The notes beneath the pieces were generated by a model. The model did not search any database. It worked only from the letters and a program-made list of their open reading frames with translations, and was not told where the DNA came from. A stretch of 64,000 bases of DNA. It comes from Cristatella mucedo (taxonomy: Eukaryota > Bryozoa > Phylactolaemata > Cristatellidae). The DNA is taken from positions 3,310,501 through 3,374,500 of the forward strand of contig WPIO01000038.1 in assembly GCA_009760855.2 (NCBI GenBank), read 5' to 3'. Numbering within the stretch: position 1 is the stretch's first letter; every line of letters starts with the position of its first letter. Shown one piece after another: positions 49,991 to 60,334 of this stretch. The position numbers and the translations under genes are program-made.

Positions 49991-50785
49991 TTCCAAAAAA
50001 TTGACAGCCATCAGTGCCCTGGAGACATTTCTTCCTTTTTTCTTGGTTGCAATGAAGCGAGTGCTCGTGGATATGTGTGATGTTTCCAGACAATGTGGGT
50101 GTGCGAAGTTCCTCACACGCACGTAAATTAATTAGCACTTTCGCAAACACATTTAATTCACACTATGTAGCCATTTGAACTACAGCATGCTGAATTAGTC
50201 CAACTTTATTTAATTTAAAGATATCGTCATTATGAGCAATCAAAAATGGATTATAATAGGCTACGTAGAAGTAGTCATGCCATCGAATAATTGCCCTACA
50301 ATTACGCTGCAGTCAAAACCAGTGTCACAGGTTATGTCGTGATGAAGACAGTGACCATTAGGTAATCAAAAGCTTTGTTTTATTCAGCGATAACAATGAA
50401 GGCCGTAATTGAGCAGTTTAAATTAAAATGTTAGCCTCTAATCCAGGTAAAGGATCCGAAGTTAAAATAGCATAACAAAACGGTTAGAGATTCGACCTAT
50501 AGAGGTCGAGCATAACCGGTTGCCTTACAAGGTCAGGTGACTCACCAACTTTAATTGTGTCGTGATTTTGGGCAAGGTGATTTAAGATCTATTTGTACTG
50601 GCATAGGCCAAAAGCAAACTTCCTATGATCACACCAGGGCTTGTTAGTGCAGCCGATCATCATTAAAATGCACAAGGCTCCGAAAAATCAGAATCCCGTG
50701 CAACGAAACCTATTTGTTAGCTGGAAGTCAGACTGAATGAATACCCTGCATAACACAATTATTTCCTGTGTGCTAAGGATTATTT
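49991..50785. other. No feature recognised
   Basis: AT-rich sequence without recognised exon or repeat family. Confidence 0.45.
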
Positions 50786-50789
50786 TGCA

Positions 50790-50818
50790 CGAGGTTATAC
50801 TTCAAAAGTATAACCTCG
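50790..50818. repeat. Perfect 13-bp inverted repeat, 3-nt loop
   Basis: CGAGGTTATACTT at 50790-50802 and its complement at 50806-50818, separated by CAA. It is not part of a recognised repeat. Confidence 0.85.
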
Positions 50819-50967
50819 GGCAAACTAGTTAACTGCAGTGGTTGTTTTCCTTCCTGAAAACTTGGCATTATTTACCTGGACAGTGAAGCCTTTGATATTT
50901 CCAGATTTCTTATTACAAAATGGACAAGTTACCTGTGGCGAAATCTTTTGGATCACGTTTAAAAAAT

Positions 50968-51132
50968 ACTAGCTAATTCAACAGCCTTTTTTAGATACGT
51001 GAGAGCCCTTATAGCTCGCACCATCGCTTACAGTGGCGATAAAGAATCACCACAGCACGATTCGAATCCACGACCTCGAAACCGAGGTTCTTGAAAAGCC
51101 ACCACCTTACGTAGTGTCACCACGGCTCACCA
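50968..51132 (-). mobile_element. SINE-B copy
   Basis: AATTCAACAGCCTTTTTTAG end, CACCATCGCTTACAGTGG body, ACGATTCGAATCCACGACC B box and ACCACCTTACGTAGTGTC head, on the minus strand. Confidence 0.75.
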
Positions 51133-51654
51133 TAAATGAGACAATCAAAAAATAAACAATATTTAAGTATAAAGTACAGTTTCCTTACAATTTGACATCT
51201 TAATGGGTGAATTTCATTAGATGGCCTAAAGGTTTCTGAACAGCATATTTTTCACCGGTGACTGTTAGTACGATTTGAGTTCCTTCGAGCTCCATGGGAC
51301 CGTCACAGTAAAACTTATTAGCAGAAGTTTTGATTGATCATAGAATGAGGTACCCTTGCTTCTTGAAGCTGGGCCTCGAGCAAGTAAAGCCATGCCCCTG
51401 CTGCATTTCAACAGCGTTTGAGGAACAATAGTCTCTCCCAAAAATAAAACTAGCGTTACGTCTGCCACCAGTAACGTGGTTACTTGATAACTCGCAGGTT
51501 GAGATGCAATCTCTCTGTAATGTAACGGTGGGGTTTTTTGATGGCAGAAAACATAACTGAAGCCAAAAACATCAACGCTGTTAGTAAGAGTCTGCATAGG
51601 GTCGGGAATGCTGCGCGAATTCTTTGCTGTGTAAAGAAACAAGCCAATTCTGCA

Positions 51655-52095
51655 TTGACAGAGTACCATCATACCGCCCGCTTTTCGGAATCTGACTGTT
51701 TACCTGTACCTCGTACACAACCTTAAATCCTTTGGAGACCGTGCCTTTAGTTCGTATGCTTCTAAAGCCTGGAACTCACAACCGACTTCCGTCACGACAT
51801 TTCCTGTCTTGATCGCATTTATATTGAAACTAAAGCACATCTCTTAATAGCAGCATTTGATTAGTCCCTGTGATTCGTCCTTGATGTGCTTATGTGTGCT
51901 AACACTGTTCATGCTGCCACTAACCGTACTTGCATGCTGAACCTGTGCATGTCACCCCTAACTATGTTACTCTTGTTGTTTATTGAGCATGCTACAACTA
52001 ACCATTCGACTATGCTTCCTTTGCAGCAAATGTAAAGTGCCTAGAAAGAGATAGAGTTCTCTGAGCTCTCACTATATCAAGTGTATTAAAATAAT
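51655..52095 (+). mobile_element. LINE-A 3' fragment
   Basis: CCGCCCGCTTTTCGGAATCT, TTGGAGACCGTGCCTTTAG and TAAAGCCTGGAACTCACA match the end of the RT frame. The 3' UTR has GCATGCTGAACCTGTGCATG and the tail TTTGCAGCAAATGTAAAGTG, and ends near 52090. Confidence 0.8.
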
Positions 52096-53595
52096 TTCTA
52101 TTGTTACCCAGCATGAGTGCATGCGCTCCGCGGTCTGAAGGTTACAGTGGATATTGTGCAGCTGTAAGTAGATTTGATATAATTACGAAAAGACCGTTGT
52201 GGTCAACTTTGTAGCTGCTCGGTCGCCAGACGTACTGCAGATATAACAGTAGGCACTTCTAAACTTAGGGCTTGAAGATAGTCTTACTGGGTCACACTAA
52301 AGGCTGAAATATTGCACAAAGAGCATTCGCAGTGCCGATTGACATATAGCACAATCGAAAAGTAAACCGCTCTTTGGTGCACTTAGGGAGACCGAATACC
52401 GAAGTTTGTCAGAAGTGTCACCTGCTTTAGATCAAATCAACGCCATTCAGATATGCATCCCCTTATCTAAATTATGTCGAAGTATTCTTTCTGCCATTGC
52501 TGAGCCATATACCATTTGCAGTTTACGCTGCCATGCGACAATTTGAACTCATCAGATAGACAGCGCAATGACTACAGTGGCAACCTTTGTTGCAGATTCG
52601 ACGACAAATATGTAAGACTTGCTACGAGGTGCTTACGAATCCTACAGACCATTGGATGACTTCGTTTTTTTGGCCTGTCATCATCCGGGTTCCTTGATGG
52701 TATCATCATCAGGTTTGAAGGCTATCGGTGCGGTCAAATGGCTCGTGATAAACATCTCTTTTCTGGTTTTGTTATGTAACTTAAATGCAATAAGCAATGC
52801 ATTTGAGGAAAGCCGGCCTTCATGCTGGATCGCAGCCTCATAGGTGAGCCATTAGCAGCAGTGACAAGTTCGCTGTATTGTATGGATTGAGGCTATCACT
52901 AAAGCTATTTTGGCAATTCTCAGTGGTGACGAGGAAAAGATATGAAGATCGGACTGACAGCACGGCTGTTAATTACGAAACGCACGAAGCCACGCGAGAA
53001 ATCTTTGCCACGACGGGCGACCCTAACTTAGGCAAATGTGCAAGGCCTTGCATTGGGTTCGCTGTTCTCTCGAGTAGACCAGCTGAAAGAGGAAGAAACC
53101 GTCGTGTGTCCAGCTGACACAACAGTAGCTCAAGTAGGCATCCGCTTTGATTGCATGAGAACACTCAACCGCGAGATTGGCCTCGGATATGAATAGGATT
53201 TATTATGATAGGATATAGTATAAGCGATTTACGAGGCAAAATAAATCAGCAAATAAGCGAAATAGGAAACAAGCTCGGTCGGTGGGATTATCAAAATAAC
53301 TGCTAAAATCACCAACGCTATAATGGAACGATTGGTGAATTACAGAATCAAAATGGAATCGGCGAAACTCTGGAAATGCTGTTCTTGTTACCTAGGTACA
53401 ATACACGTCTGCATCCAGTGGCGGAGCCCGGATTTTCGTCTAAGTGTCAAGGTCAAGATCTGCTAAATGTTTACGTAGATGGAGCAACCCGCAAGACTTC
53501 CATGTAGGTAGGGTTAGATTCGAATTTAAAATTAAAAACTACGTGCCAAGTTATAATTTTTATTCTACTCAAACTTGGCCGTTGCTCATTGAGTG
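52096..53595. other. No gene recognised
   Basis: No exon with recognisable domain and no LINE/SINE match. A 74-codon frame at 52619-52843 has one hydrophobic stretch but no other support. Confidence 0.45.
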
Positions 53596-53599
53596 AGTT

Positions 53600-54140
53600 T
53601 AGGACCTACTTTCGTCGTTAGTGACGGTCGGTGGGGGGTGGGGCCATAGGAAAAACATGAGACTGCCCAATTCGCTACTCCACTGGTCGGAGAGTCGGGG
53701 TCGGCAATTGCCCCCTGCCCCTTCCATCGCTTTGTTACTGTCTGCACCCAGTAGCAGCTTCCTGTTGAAGAAAGTCAGAGAGTGAGAGTTTCCAACGACT
53801 CCTTTGAAAGTGCTGCGAACGACTTTAAAGATATATAGCATAGAACCGGCAGCTGTGACTTCCCAGTTCCCCCTCAGTTTTGCTTGGTATTGGGGCGTCG
53901 CTACCAACGCGATTCGCGGCTTCCACGTTCGGTCAGAACTAGGCGGCAAAAACAGCACTTGTAACGGTGCTAGTCTCAGTCGGAGTGCGACGAACTCGGG
54001 TGACGCCTGAACCTTGTAGTACGGCTACTTACTTGAAGTTGATGCACCTACGCACGCAGAGATACGCTGACAGTAGCAGAAACGTGGCAACGACGAAGAG
54101 TGCTCGTACCTTAGCGTTTCACGTCCACATCCATAAAGCA
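53600..54140 (-). repeat. Unnamed dispersed repeat, copy 2, with a 119-codon frame
   Basis: The minus strand aligns to 22805-23165 plus. The minus frame 53958-53599 (LPPSSDRTWKPRIALVATPQ...) is open, and its start continues the aligned part, where the other copy reads RPSANQTWKP. This hints at coding origin, but in-frame stops lie just upstream (at about 54025). I do not recognise the protein. Confidence 0.5.
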
Positions 54141-54449
54141 GACGAGTTCATCGACAGCAGTGGAAGCTAGCAGGCGTTCAACGGCGGCCTCGACGTACAC
54201 CAACGGCTGTGGGGCCAAGAGCTCACATCGGCTCAAATGCAAATAACCCGAGTCTCGAATCCTGACTGTCCCTATTTCCGGGCCCCTGGATTTTTTGCAA
54301 CCGCGGCATATAAAGAAAGGTACAATCACATAACCACGAATGATAAATAACCACCGGAATTTGGCTGGTTCAGCTGGCGCCGCCATTACAGTGTGAATGA
54401 AATAGAAGCCTGTTGAGGTGGCATGGGTTAAATTGGACAATGTCTCGGT

Positions 54450-55185
54450 CATAGCTATTTACTAAGTTGTGACATTGTGAATCACGTCACATATTTGTAT
54501 AGGTGCGTTTCGTGAGGATCGTGCATTTAAGAATGGCTCCTGAGGCTGCGTGCGCACTTGCTGACTATTAAGTTAAAACTATTCACCACTCGCTTTATAG
54601 CGAGAGCTGCAAGCGAGAGGCCAGGGAGCAGGTTGAGTCCATGCAAGGAATACCGGAGACGATTCGTTCCGCGACCGGACGCTGATTGTGAAGTCTGTGA
54701 ATAGCGGCAAAGCCGACAGCGTTCGGAGAAAGCATTTGAGCAGCAAATGCACTGCAAAATTTCTAGCGATGGCTTCTGCATAAAAGTCCACGGACCACGA
54801 GCGCAGTGCTCTTTGTCACTGCGGACACGCGACAAAGTGGTAACTATTTTGTCACTTCACACGCGGTGTTGACGCGCTTCTCTGTGCTCGTCACTGGTAG
54901 TCAGGAATGACATTTCTGCACGGGTAGTCATCTTCTTTTGACTAATCACTGCTATTGGCAGCCTTCTTTGCGAAACTTTCAAAATGTAAGCCTTTATAAA
55001 AGAGGACGCCTAAATTCCATGCACGCAACGACGGTAAGAACAACAATATCGCCAGTTAGAAGAGAAAAGTCTCCAAGTCCATCACGCATGAGGTGTCCTT
55101 TGAGTACGAGCTCGGATTTATTGCCGTTTAGTTTAAGTAAACTTGCCGGAATCCTGGATCGAGAGTCTCCAAGGCTCGGATTATT
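54450..55185. other. No feature recognised
   Basis: No supported exon or repeat. Short frames only. Confidence 0.45.
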
Positions 55186-55187
55186 AA

Positions 55188-55905
55188 TAGTAATAAAATC
55201 AACACCCTTGATAAAGTACCCTCAGAGAACTAAATCTCTTTCTAGACGCTTTTAATTTGCTGCAAATTTAAACGCGATTGAATTATGAGTGGTGTCATGC
55301 TTGATAAACAACATAAATAACGCGGCTAGTGGCAGCATGCACAGTGTCAGCACGCTTAAGCATGTGAAAGACAAATCACAGGACCCTCTAAATGCTGTTC
55401 TAAATAGGTGCGTTTTCAAGTTCTTTTTAAACGTGGTTAAGCTAGGAGATGTTGTGATGCAAGTCGGAGTGAATTCCAGACTTTGGGAGCATACGAACTA
55501 AATGCACAGTCTCCAAAGAATTTGAGGTTTGTAAGAGGTATTGGTAAACAGTTAAATTTCGAAGGCGGGTGGTACGATGCTTGGCCTGGTGGGAGAGTCG
55601 ATCTGAGAGATAGGCTGGAGCCAAAGAATTAAGTGACCTAAAAGTGAGCGACAAAACCTTGAAGTCGATCGTTGCTTGACTGGTAGCCAATGGAGGTCGA
55701 CGAGAAATGGTGTGACGTGGCAAGTGCGACGCTCACTACAGACAAGCCTAGCTGCAGAGTTTTGCACCAGGTATAAGTGCCCGAGTGTACATGCCGGTGG
55801 GCCAGCAAGCAGTGAGCTACGGAAATCAAGACGGGATGTCACAAATGCATGGACCAAGGGATTCTCTTGCAGCGAGTTGTTAGGGACCTTGACAAAGTAT
55901 TAAGG
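55188..55905 (-). mobile_element. LINE-A 3' fragment
   Basis: From the tail (CACCCTTGATAAAGTACCCT at 55201) through the 3' UTR to RT C-terminal frames at 55723-55442 and 55857-55552 (LTFRSLNSLAPAYLSDRLSH, HAFVTSRLDFRSSLLAG) with frameshifts. Confidence 0.85.
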
Positions 55906-55909
55906 TCTC

Positions 55910-57730
55910 TTATGGTGCAGTACAAAAGACTTATTACTAATGCTACCATTACCATTATTATTAATGTAAATAGACTATGAGTGCACCGTCCGTATGCTGG
56001 GACGCCGAAAGATTCACTGGGCCTTTATCAGTTTAGGTGGCTCTTTGAGATGCTGATGAACTACTAAAGCAGACGGCATGCACAAGCACCACGTACGCAG
56101 TCGTTGGCCGACCTACACGATCAGTATCAGCAGTGAAGGCACTTCAAGTGCTATTCCTTGTTCATTGTCTGGCCGAGTTCATTCGAAGCGTCTTCTCTAG
56201 AGCGATTAATTAGTCAAAAAAATACTTCAATAAACTCATCAATGTTGCTATCGACGTCTCATAGATATTAGCCGTGTTACATAGCGGCTGCTATCTGGCA
56301 CGCGCGAGCCGTGCGTGTCGATACCGAGCAGACGGCTTTTCGCGCCGCAAAGCCAGCGCGACAACTCGGCGGCGCTGGGCACGCGCTGTGCGACAACACG
56401 GAGCCGCCGGGGTCACGAGCGAGCCGACAGCCGAGTCCGGTGCTTGCTGCAATCATCCGTAACTAGGGCGGCGCGTTCCAGCGGATCAACGCGAGAGGCG
56501 ACGCCTGCAAACTTGAGCCCGTTGTCGCCGGCCCACTTTTCAGCTTTTCAAGGTCAATGCTACATGGGTACGGCAGATAGCTTGGAACTTCCGCTCGCCG
56601 TTTACACACTCGCATAAAACAGCGCCGCAGTCAGAGTAGTACTTATACGCCTCAGGCTTCTACAGCGGTCGGGTGGGGAACCAGTCCGATTACCATCACG
56701 CGTCGAAGTGATCGGATGACGACACTTCCCTCGAGATCTTCGCATCTCGCACAGGCCAGCTCACAGGCAGATGGGTGAGCTGAGCCACACAGGCACCGCC
56801 GTCCATTGGTCGCCTGGGCGCAAGTCCGGCGGGCACCCGGTCGATGAAATGTTTAGCATCAGGACACGTTAGCGGATCGACACCGCGCGCGTGTGCAAGG
56901 AGCCGCTTACTACTCTGACGCAACAGAACGTGGGGTGCGACGTGTCGAGTCAAAAATTCGTGGTGCCAAACACAGCGGCAACAACGCGTCTGGCTGCGTT
57001 CCCCTCCTTTTTTGGATAGGCTAAATAGAAACATCATATCGAACGGCGGCGCATAGCCGAAAGTGAGCCGAGAGGCGAGCTTTGCCCGCAGACCGAGGAC
57101 GTTGCGTTGTTGCCTTTGGTGCAGTTGCCTCGGCGGTGCATCAGCGCGGAACGGACGGCCGGAAGATTGAGCGGCTGAGCGGCGAGCCGTCTGACGGAAG
57201 TTGAAATCGAACGGCGCTAATATGGCGCCTGACACGTCAGGCCACCCGTGAAGAACGCCCACGACGGCCGCAGGACGTCGCAGCATGTCATATCACGGCT
57301 CGCCTACCATCCCTTGAGCCGCCCTCGGCGAGACACGAAAATATCGACCAGCGTGCCCGGTGCATCGACCGAGCGCGTCTTCACGAGCTGGCAAATCGAC
57401 CGGCTACCTACCCTCTAAGGCAAGCGGCAAGGGTCGCCGGCACCTGTCGACAGCGGCTATAGAGAACTTGCGGTGCGCCGCAGCCGCCTCTGCCACCTGG
57501 TCTGGTTCCACCCACCCTTCACATAGGGGGCATTGCGTAATCCCAAGTTCACTAGCTAACTCAGAAACACTCCCGAAAGGCGATCACTAAGCTGAGCTGC
57601 GATCGCTAACAACATGAGTTCTTGGCTGCAACTGTAGAAATGACGGATAAGCCTTCACAGCAGTTGGCGAAATGCTCTGGCAACTGACCCTGTTCAAATT
57701 GTCCCTGTTTAAGGACGGCCCGCAATAATA
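55910..57730. other. GC-rich block with unassigned open frame
   Basis: 56270-57500 is CpG-rich. The longest frame (57286-56696, minus, 196 codons) has a Cys/His-containing middle and HFIDRVPAGLAPRRP, but no family I recognise. No splice context was found. It could be a diverged gene, a repeat, or compositional. Confidence 0.35.
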
Positions 57731-57734
57731 ACAA

Positions 57735-58405
57735 TAATGCACTTGATAAAGCGCCCTCAGAGAACGGTGCTACCCTTCTCTGAGGGCGCTTTATCAGAAA
57801 ATCTCTCTCTCTCTCCCTATGCGCATTGCATTTGCTGCAAAGGTAAATGCAATTGAATCGTGAGTAATATCATGCTTGATAAACAAACAAAATGAATAAC
57901 GTGGTTAGAGGTGACATGCTCAGAGTCAGCATGCAAATGTGGTTAGTGGCAGCATGCACAGTGTCAGCACGCATAAGCACATGAAGGACTAGTCACAGGG
58001 ACCCACTAAATGCTGTCCGAAATAGGTGCATTTTCAAGTTCTTTTTAAATGTGGTCAAGTCAGGGGATGTTCTGACGCAGGTCGGGAGTGAGCTCCAGGC
58101 TTTGGGAGCATGCGAACTAAATGCACGGTCTCCAAAGGATTTGAGGTTTGTACGAGGTATTTGTAGACTGTTGGATTCCGAAAAGCGGGTGGTACGATGC
58201 TCGGCCTGGTGAGGGAGTCGATCTGAGAGATAGGCTGGAGTCAAAGAATGAAGTGACTTGAAAGTGAGCGACAAAAACCTTGAAGTCAATCCGTTGCTTG
58301 ACTGGAAGCCAGTGCAGGTCGGCGAGAAGTGGTATAATGTGGCAACTGCGACGTTCACGACAGACAAGCCTAGCTGCGGAGTTTTGCACCAGCTGCAATC
58401 GATGC
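57735..58405 (-). mobile_element. LINE-A 3' fragment with inserted palindrome
   Basis: Tail from 57735, 3' UTR and RT C-terminal frame 58367-57993 (LTFKSLHSLTPAYLSDRLPH, AWSSLPTCVRTSPDLTTFK). 5'-truncated at about 58405 at LQLVQNSAARL. The tail is broken by a 51-nt palindrome. Confidence 0.88.
57745..57795. repeat. Perfect 20-bp inverted repeat inside a LINE-A tail
   Basis: Arms 57745-57764 and 57776-57795 are exact complements around an 11-nt spacer (CGGTGCTACCC). Arm 1 is normal LINE-A tail. Arm 2 is an inverted copy of it where TTAATCTCTTTC would be expected. Confidence 0.92.
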
Positions 58406-58479
58406 AAATGAGCTATGAGAGCAGATTGTAAGCGCACATATTGCAGACGCAGACTAATAAACCAAGGAAAGAAAATATT

Positions 58480-58622
58480 CAGCTCATTCAGCAGCCTCTT
58501 TTGCACAACGACAAAAGAGCCTTTTACGGCTATCACCACCGCTGAAGTGGTGATAAATAATCGCCAATCAAAGAATTTGAGCCCACGACCTCGGGACCAA
58601 GGTCGTGTAAAGCAAGCACTTG
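58480..58622 (-). mobile_element. SINE-B copy between two LINE-A fragments
   Basis: CAGCAGCCTCTTTTGCACAA end, ACGGCTATCACCACCGCTG body, and ATTTGAGCCCACGACCTCGG B-box region on the minus strand. The arms CACCACCGCT..AGTGGTG form a small hairpin in place of the usual body. Confidence 0.75.
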
Positions 58623-58664
58623 TAGAAAATTCAAATACAAAAACTCTGCAGCAAGAAGAGACCA

Positions 58665-59330
58665 AAGAATTTCGACTTTACTTCTGTAAATCGCTGCTTG
58701 CTGGCCTACGGGCATTCGCAATCAGGCGATTACAGCTTGTGCAAAACTCTGCAGCTAGGCTTGTCTGTCGTGGGCTTTGCAGTTGCCACATCAAACCACT
58801 TCCCGCCGACCTGCACTGGCAACCAGTCAAGCAACGGATCGACTTCAAGGTTTTGTCACTCACTTTTAGGTCCCTCCATTCTTTGGCTCGAGCTTATCTC
58901 TCAGATCTACTCCCCCACCAGGCCAAGCATCGTACCGCCCGCTTTTCGGAATCCAAAAGTCTACAAATACCTCGTACAAACCTCAAATCCTTTGGAGACC
59001 GTGCATTTAGTTCGTATGCTCCCAAAGCTTGGAACTCCCTCCCGACTTGCGTCAGAACATCCCTTGACTTGACCACATTTAAAAATAACTTGAAAACGCG
59101 ACTATTTTGGACAGAATTGAGTGGGTCCCTGTGATTTGTCCTGTTTGTGCTTATGCGTGCTGACACTGTGCATGCTGCCACTAACCACACTTGCATGCTG
59201 ACTCTGAGCATGTCATCCCTAACCATGTTATACATGTTGTTTATCAAGCATGATATTACTCACTTTTTAATCGCGTTTCCCTTTGATGCAAATGTAAAGC
59301 GCCTAGGAAGAGATTATCATTGTTATAAGA
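58665..59330 (+). mobile_element. LINE-A 3' fragment
   Basis: Open frame 58415-59134 contains the RT C-terminus (LLAGLRAFAIRRLQLVQNSA, LPADLHWQPVKQRIDFKVL, TNLKSFGDRAFSSYAPKAWN) fused upstream to read-through of SINE-B. The 3' UTR and tail run to about 59320 without a clear ATT run. It is head to head with the copy ending at 58405. Confidence 0.88.
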
Positions 59331-59354
59331 AGCAGCGCTAGACACACATGCTGT

Positions 59355-59540
59355 CAAAGCCCAGCGAATGCTTCACTAAAGTCTGTTGGCTTCGAATGCG
59401 TACCCAAAGCCGTTTACAATTTGAGTGTGCGCTATGGAGAAACAGGAAACTCTCCTGCGCAGCACTCGCTGTACGAAGACGAAGACTAAGTCTTTCTGGC
59501 TTATTTGTGCCACAGACGGGCTTACATTACTTATAATAAG
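59355..59540 (+). mobile_element. LINE-B 3' tail, diverged
   Basis: AAAGTCTGTTGGCTTCGAAT, TTTGAGTGTGCGCTATGGAG, TCTCCTGCGCAGCACTCG and CACAGACGGGCTTACATTAC, in LINE-B order. Confidence 0.65.
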
Positions 59541-60220
59541 GGTTAATACCTGATGAGACTGTAGGTGGGATTCGAGCACTTTGTGGCAATACATTTCGCA
59601 GCGTCCCCCTCCTCCGGCGATGGCGCGCAAGCAAGCACCGTGGCACCGTTCAGCTGGCGTGTATTTAATGCTCACGACGGCTCGCAGCGCGACAGTCGCG
59701 ACGCAGTCGTTCCGTGACGCCTAACGCTCGACGGCGGAGGAGGCGCACCCTGCAGCTTACCAAGCGGCGTTGCCAGCAGCCGAACTCGGTTCGGCGCACG
59801 AGCACGCGCTCAGAAAGCAGGCGAGAAACCCGCGAAAAGAAATGAGAGCTCTTCTTCCTTCTGATGCCGACCTACGTGCCGTCACGTGCCGTCACGTACG
59901 TCTACGTACCTACGCACCGTCGCTGGGCGGTCGCGAGCTCGTGGCGTGAATTGGAACCGGATGCGCGTCGCTGAGAATCTAAAAGCCACTTCAATCCTCA
60001 CACTCCTCGCGAGGTCTCACTAAAACAAGTGCGAAATTAACGTACTTAGTAAGAGCACTAAAACAAGTGCGTCTTACGGGGGAAAAATGCCACCCCGTGC
60101 TTATGTCACCTGCGTCTATAATGGGTGGGGCGCGACCCAAATAGGCGAGAAGCCTGAACAGCCAGGTACGTGAAGACGACGTTGGTTCAGGGGTACAGTC
60201 GCTTCCGCAGAAGCGCTGGT
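59541..60220. other. GC-rich unassigned sequence
   Basis: 59600-59960 is CpG-rich with GTCACGTGCCGTCACGTACG-type short repeats (about 59880-59920). No exon recognised. Confidence 0.4.
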
Positions 60221-60224
60221 GCCA

Positions 60225-60332
60225 TTCGATTTCGCATTCCTTGCAGCGAATGTAGAGTGCCTAGAATGAGATTGAGCTCTCTTGAGAGCGCTATATAAAA
60301 TGGGATATCATTACTATTATTATTACTAGGCA
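60225..60332 (+). mobile_element. Solo LINE-A/SINE-A type 3' tail
   Basis: CCTTGCAGCGAATGTAGAGT, then CTCTTGAGAGCGCTATATAA and ATT repeats. The end resembles the SINE-A version (GCGCTATATAAA) while the upstream part is LINE-A. Confidence 0.7.
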
Positions 60333-60334
60333 TG

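Noticed and set aside
54111-54452. Possible exon ending DELVCFMDVDVKR on the minus strand
   Set aside because: An acceptor-like CCCCACAG precedes it, but no family match, a stop follows at once, and part overlaps the dispersed repeat at 53.6-54.1 kb.
58415-59134. 239-codon plus frame as a host gene
   Set aside because: The N-terminal part is read-through of a reversed SINE-B and the C-terminal part is LINE-A reverse transcriptase.
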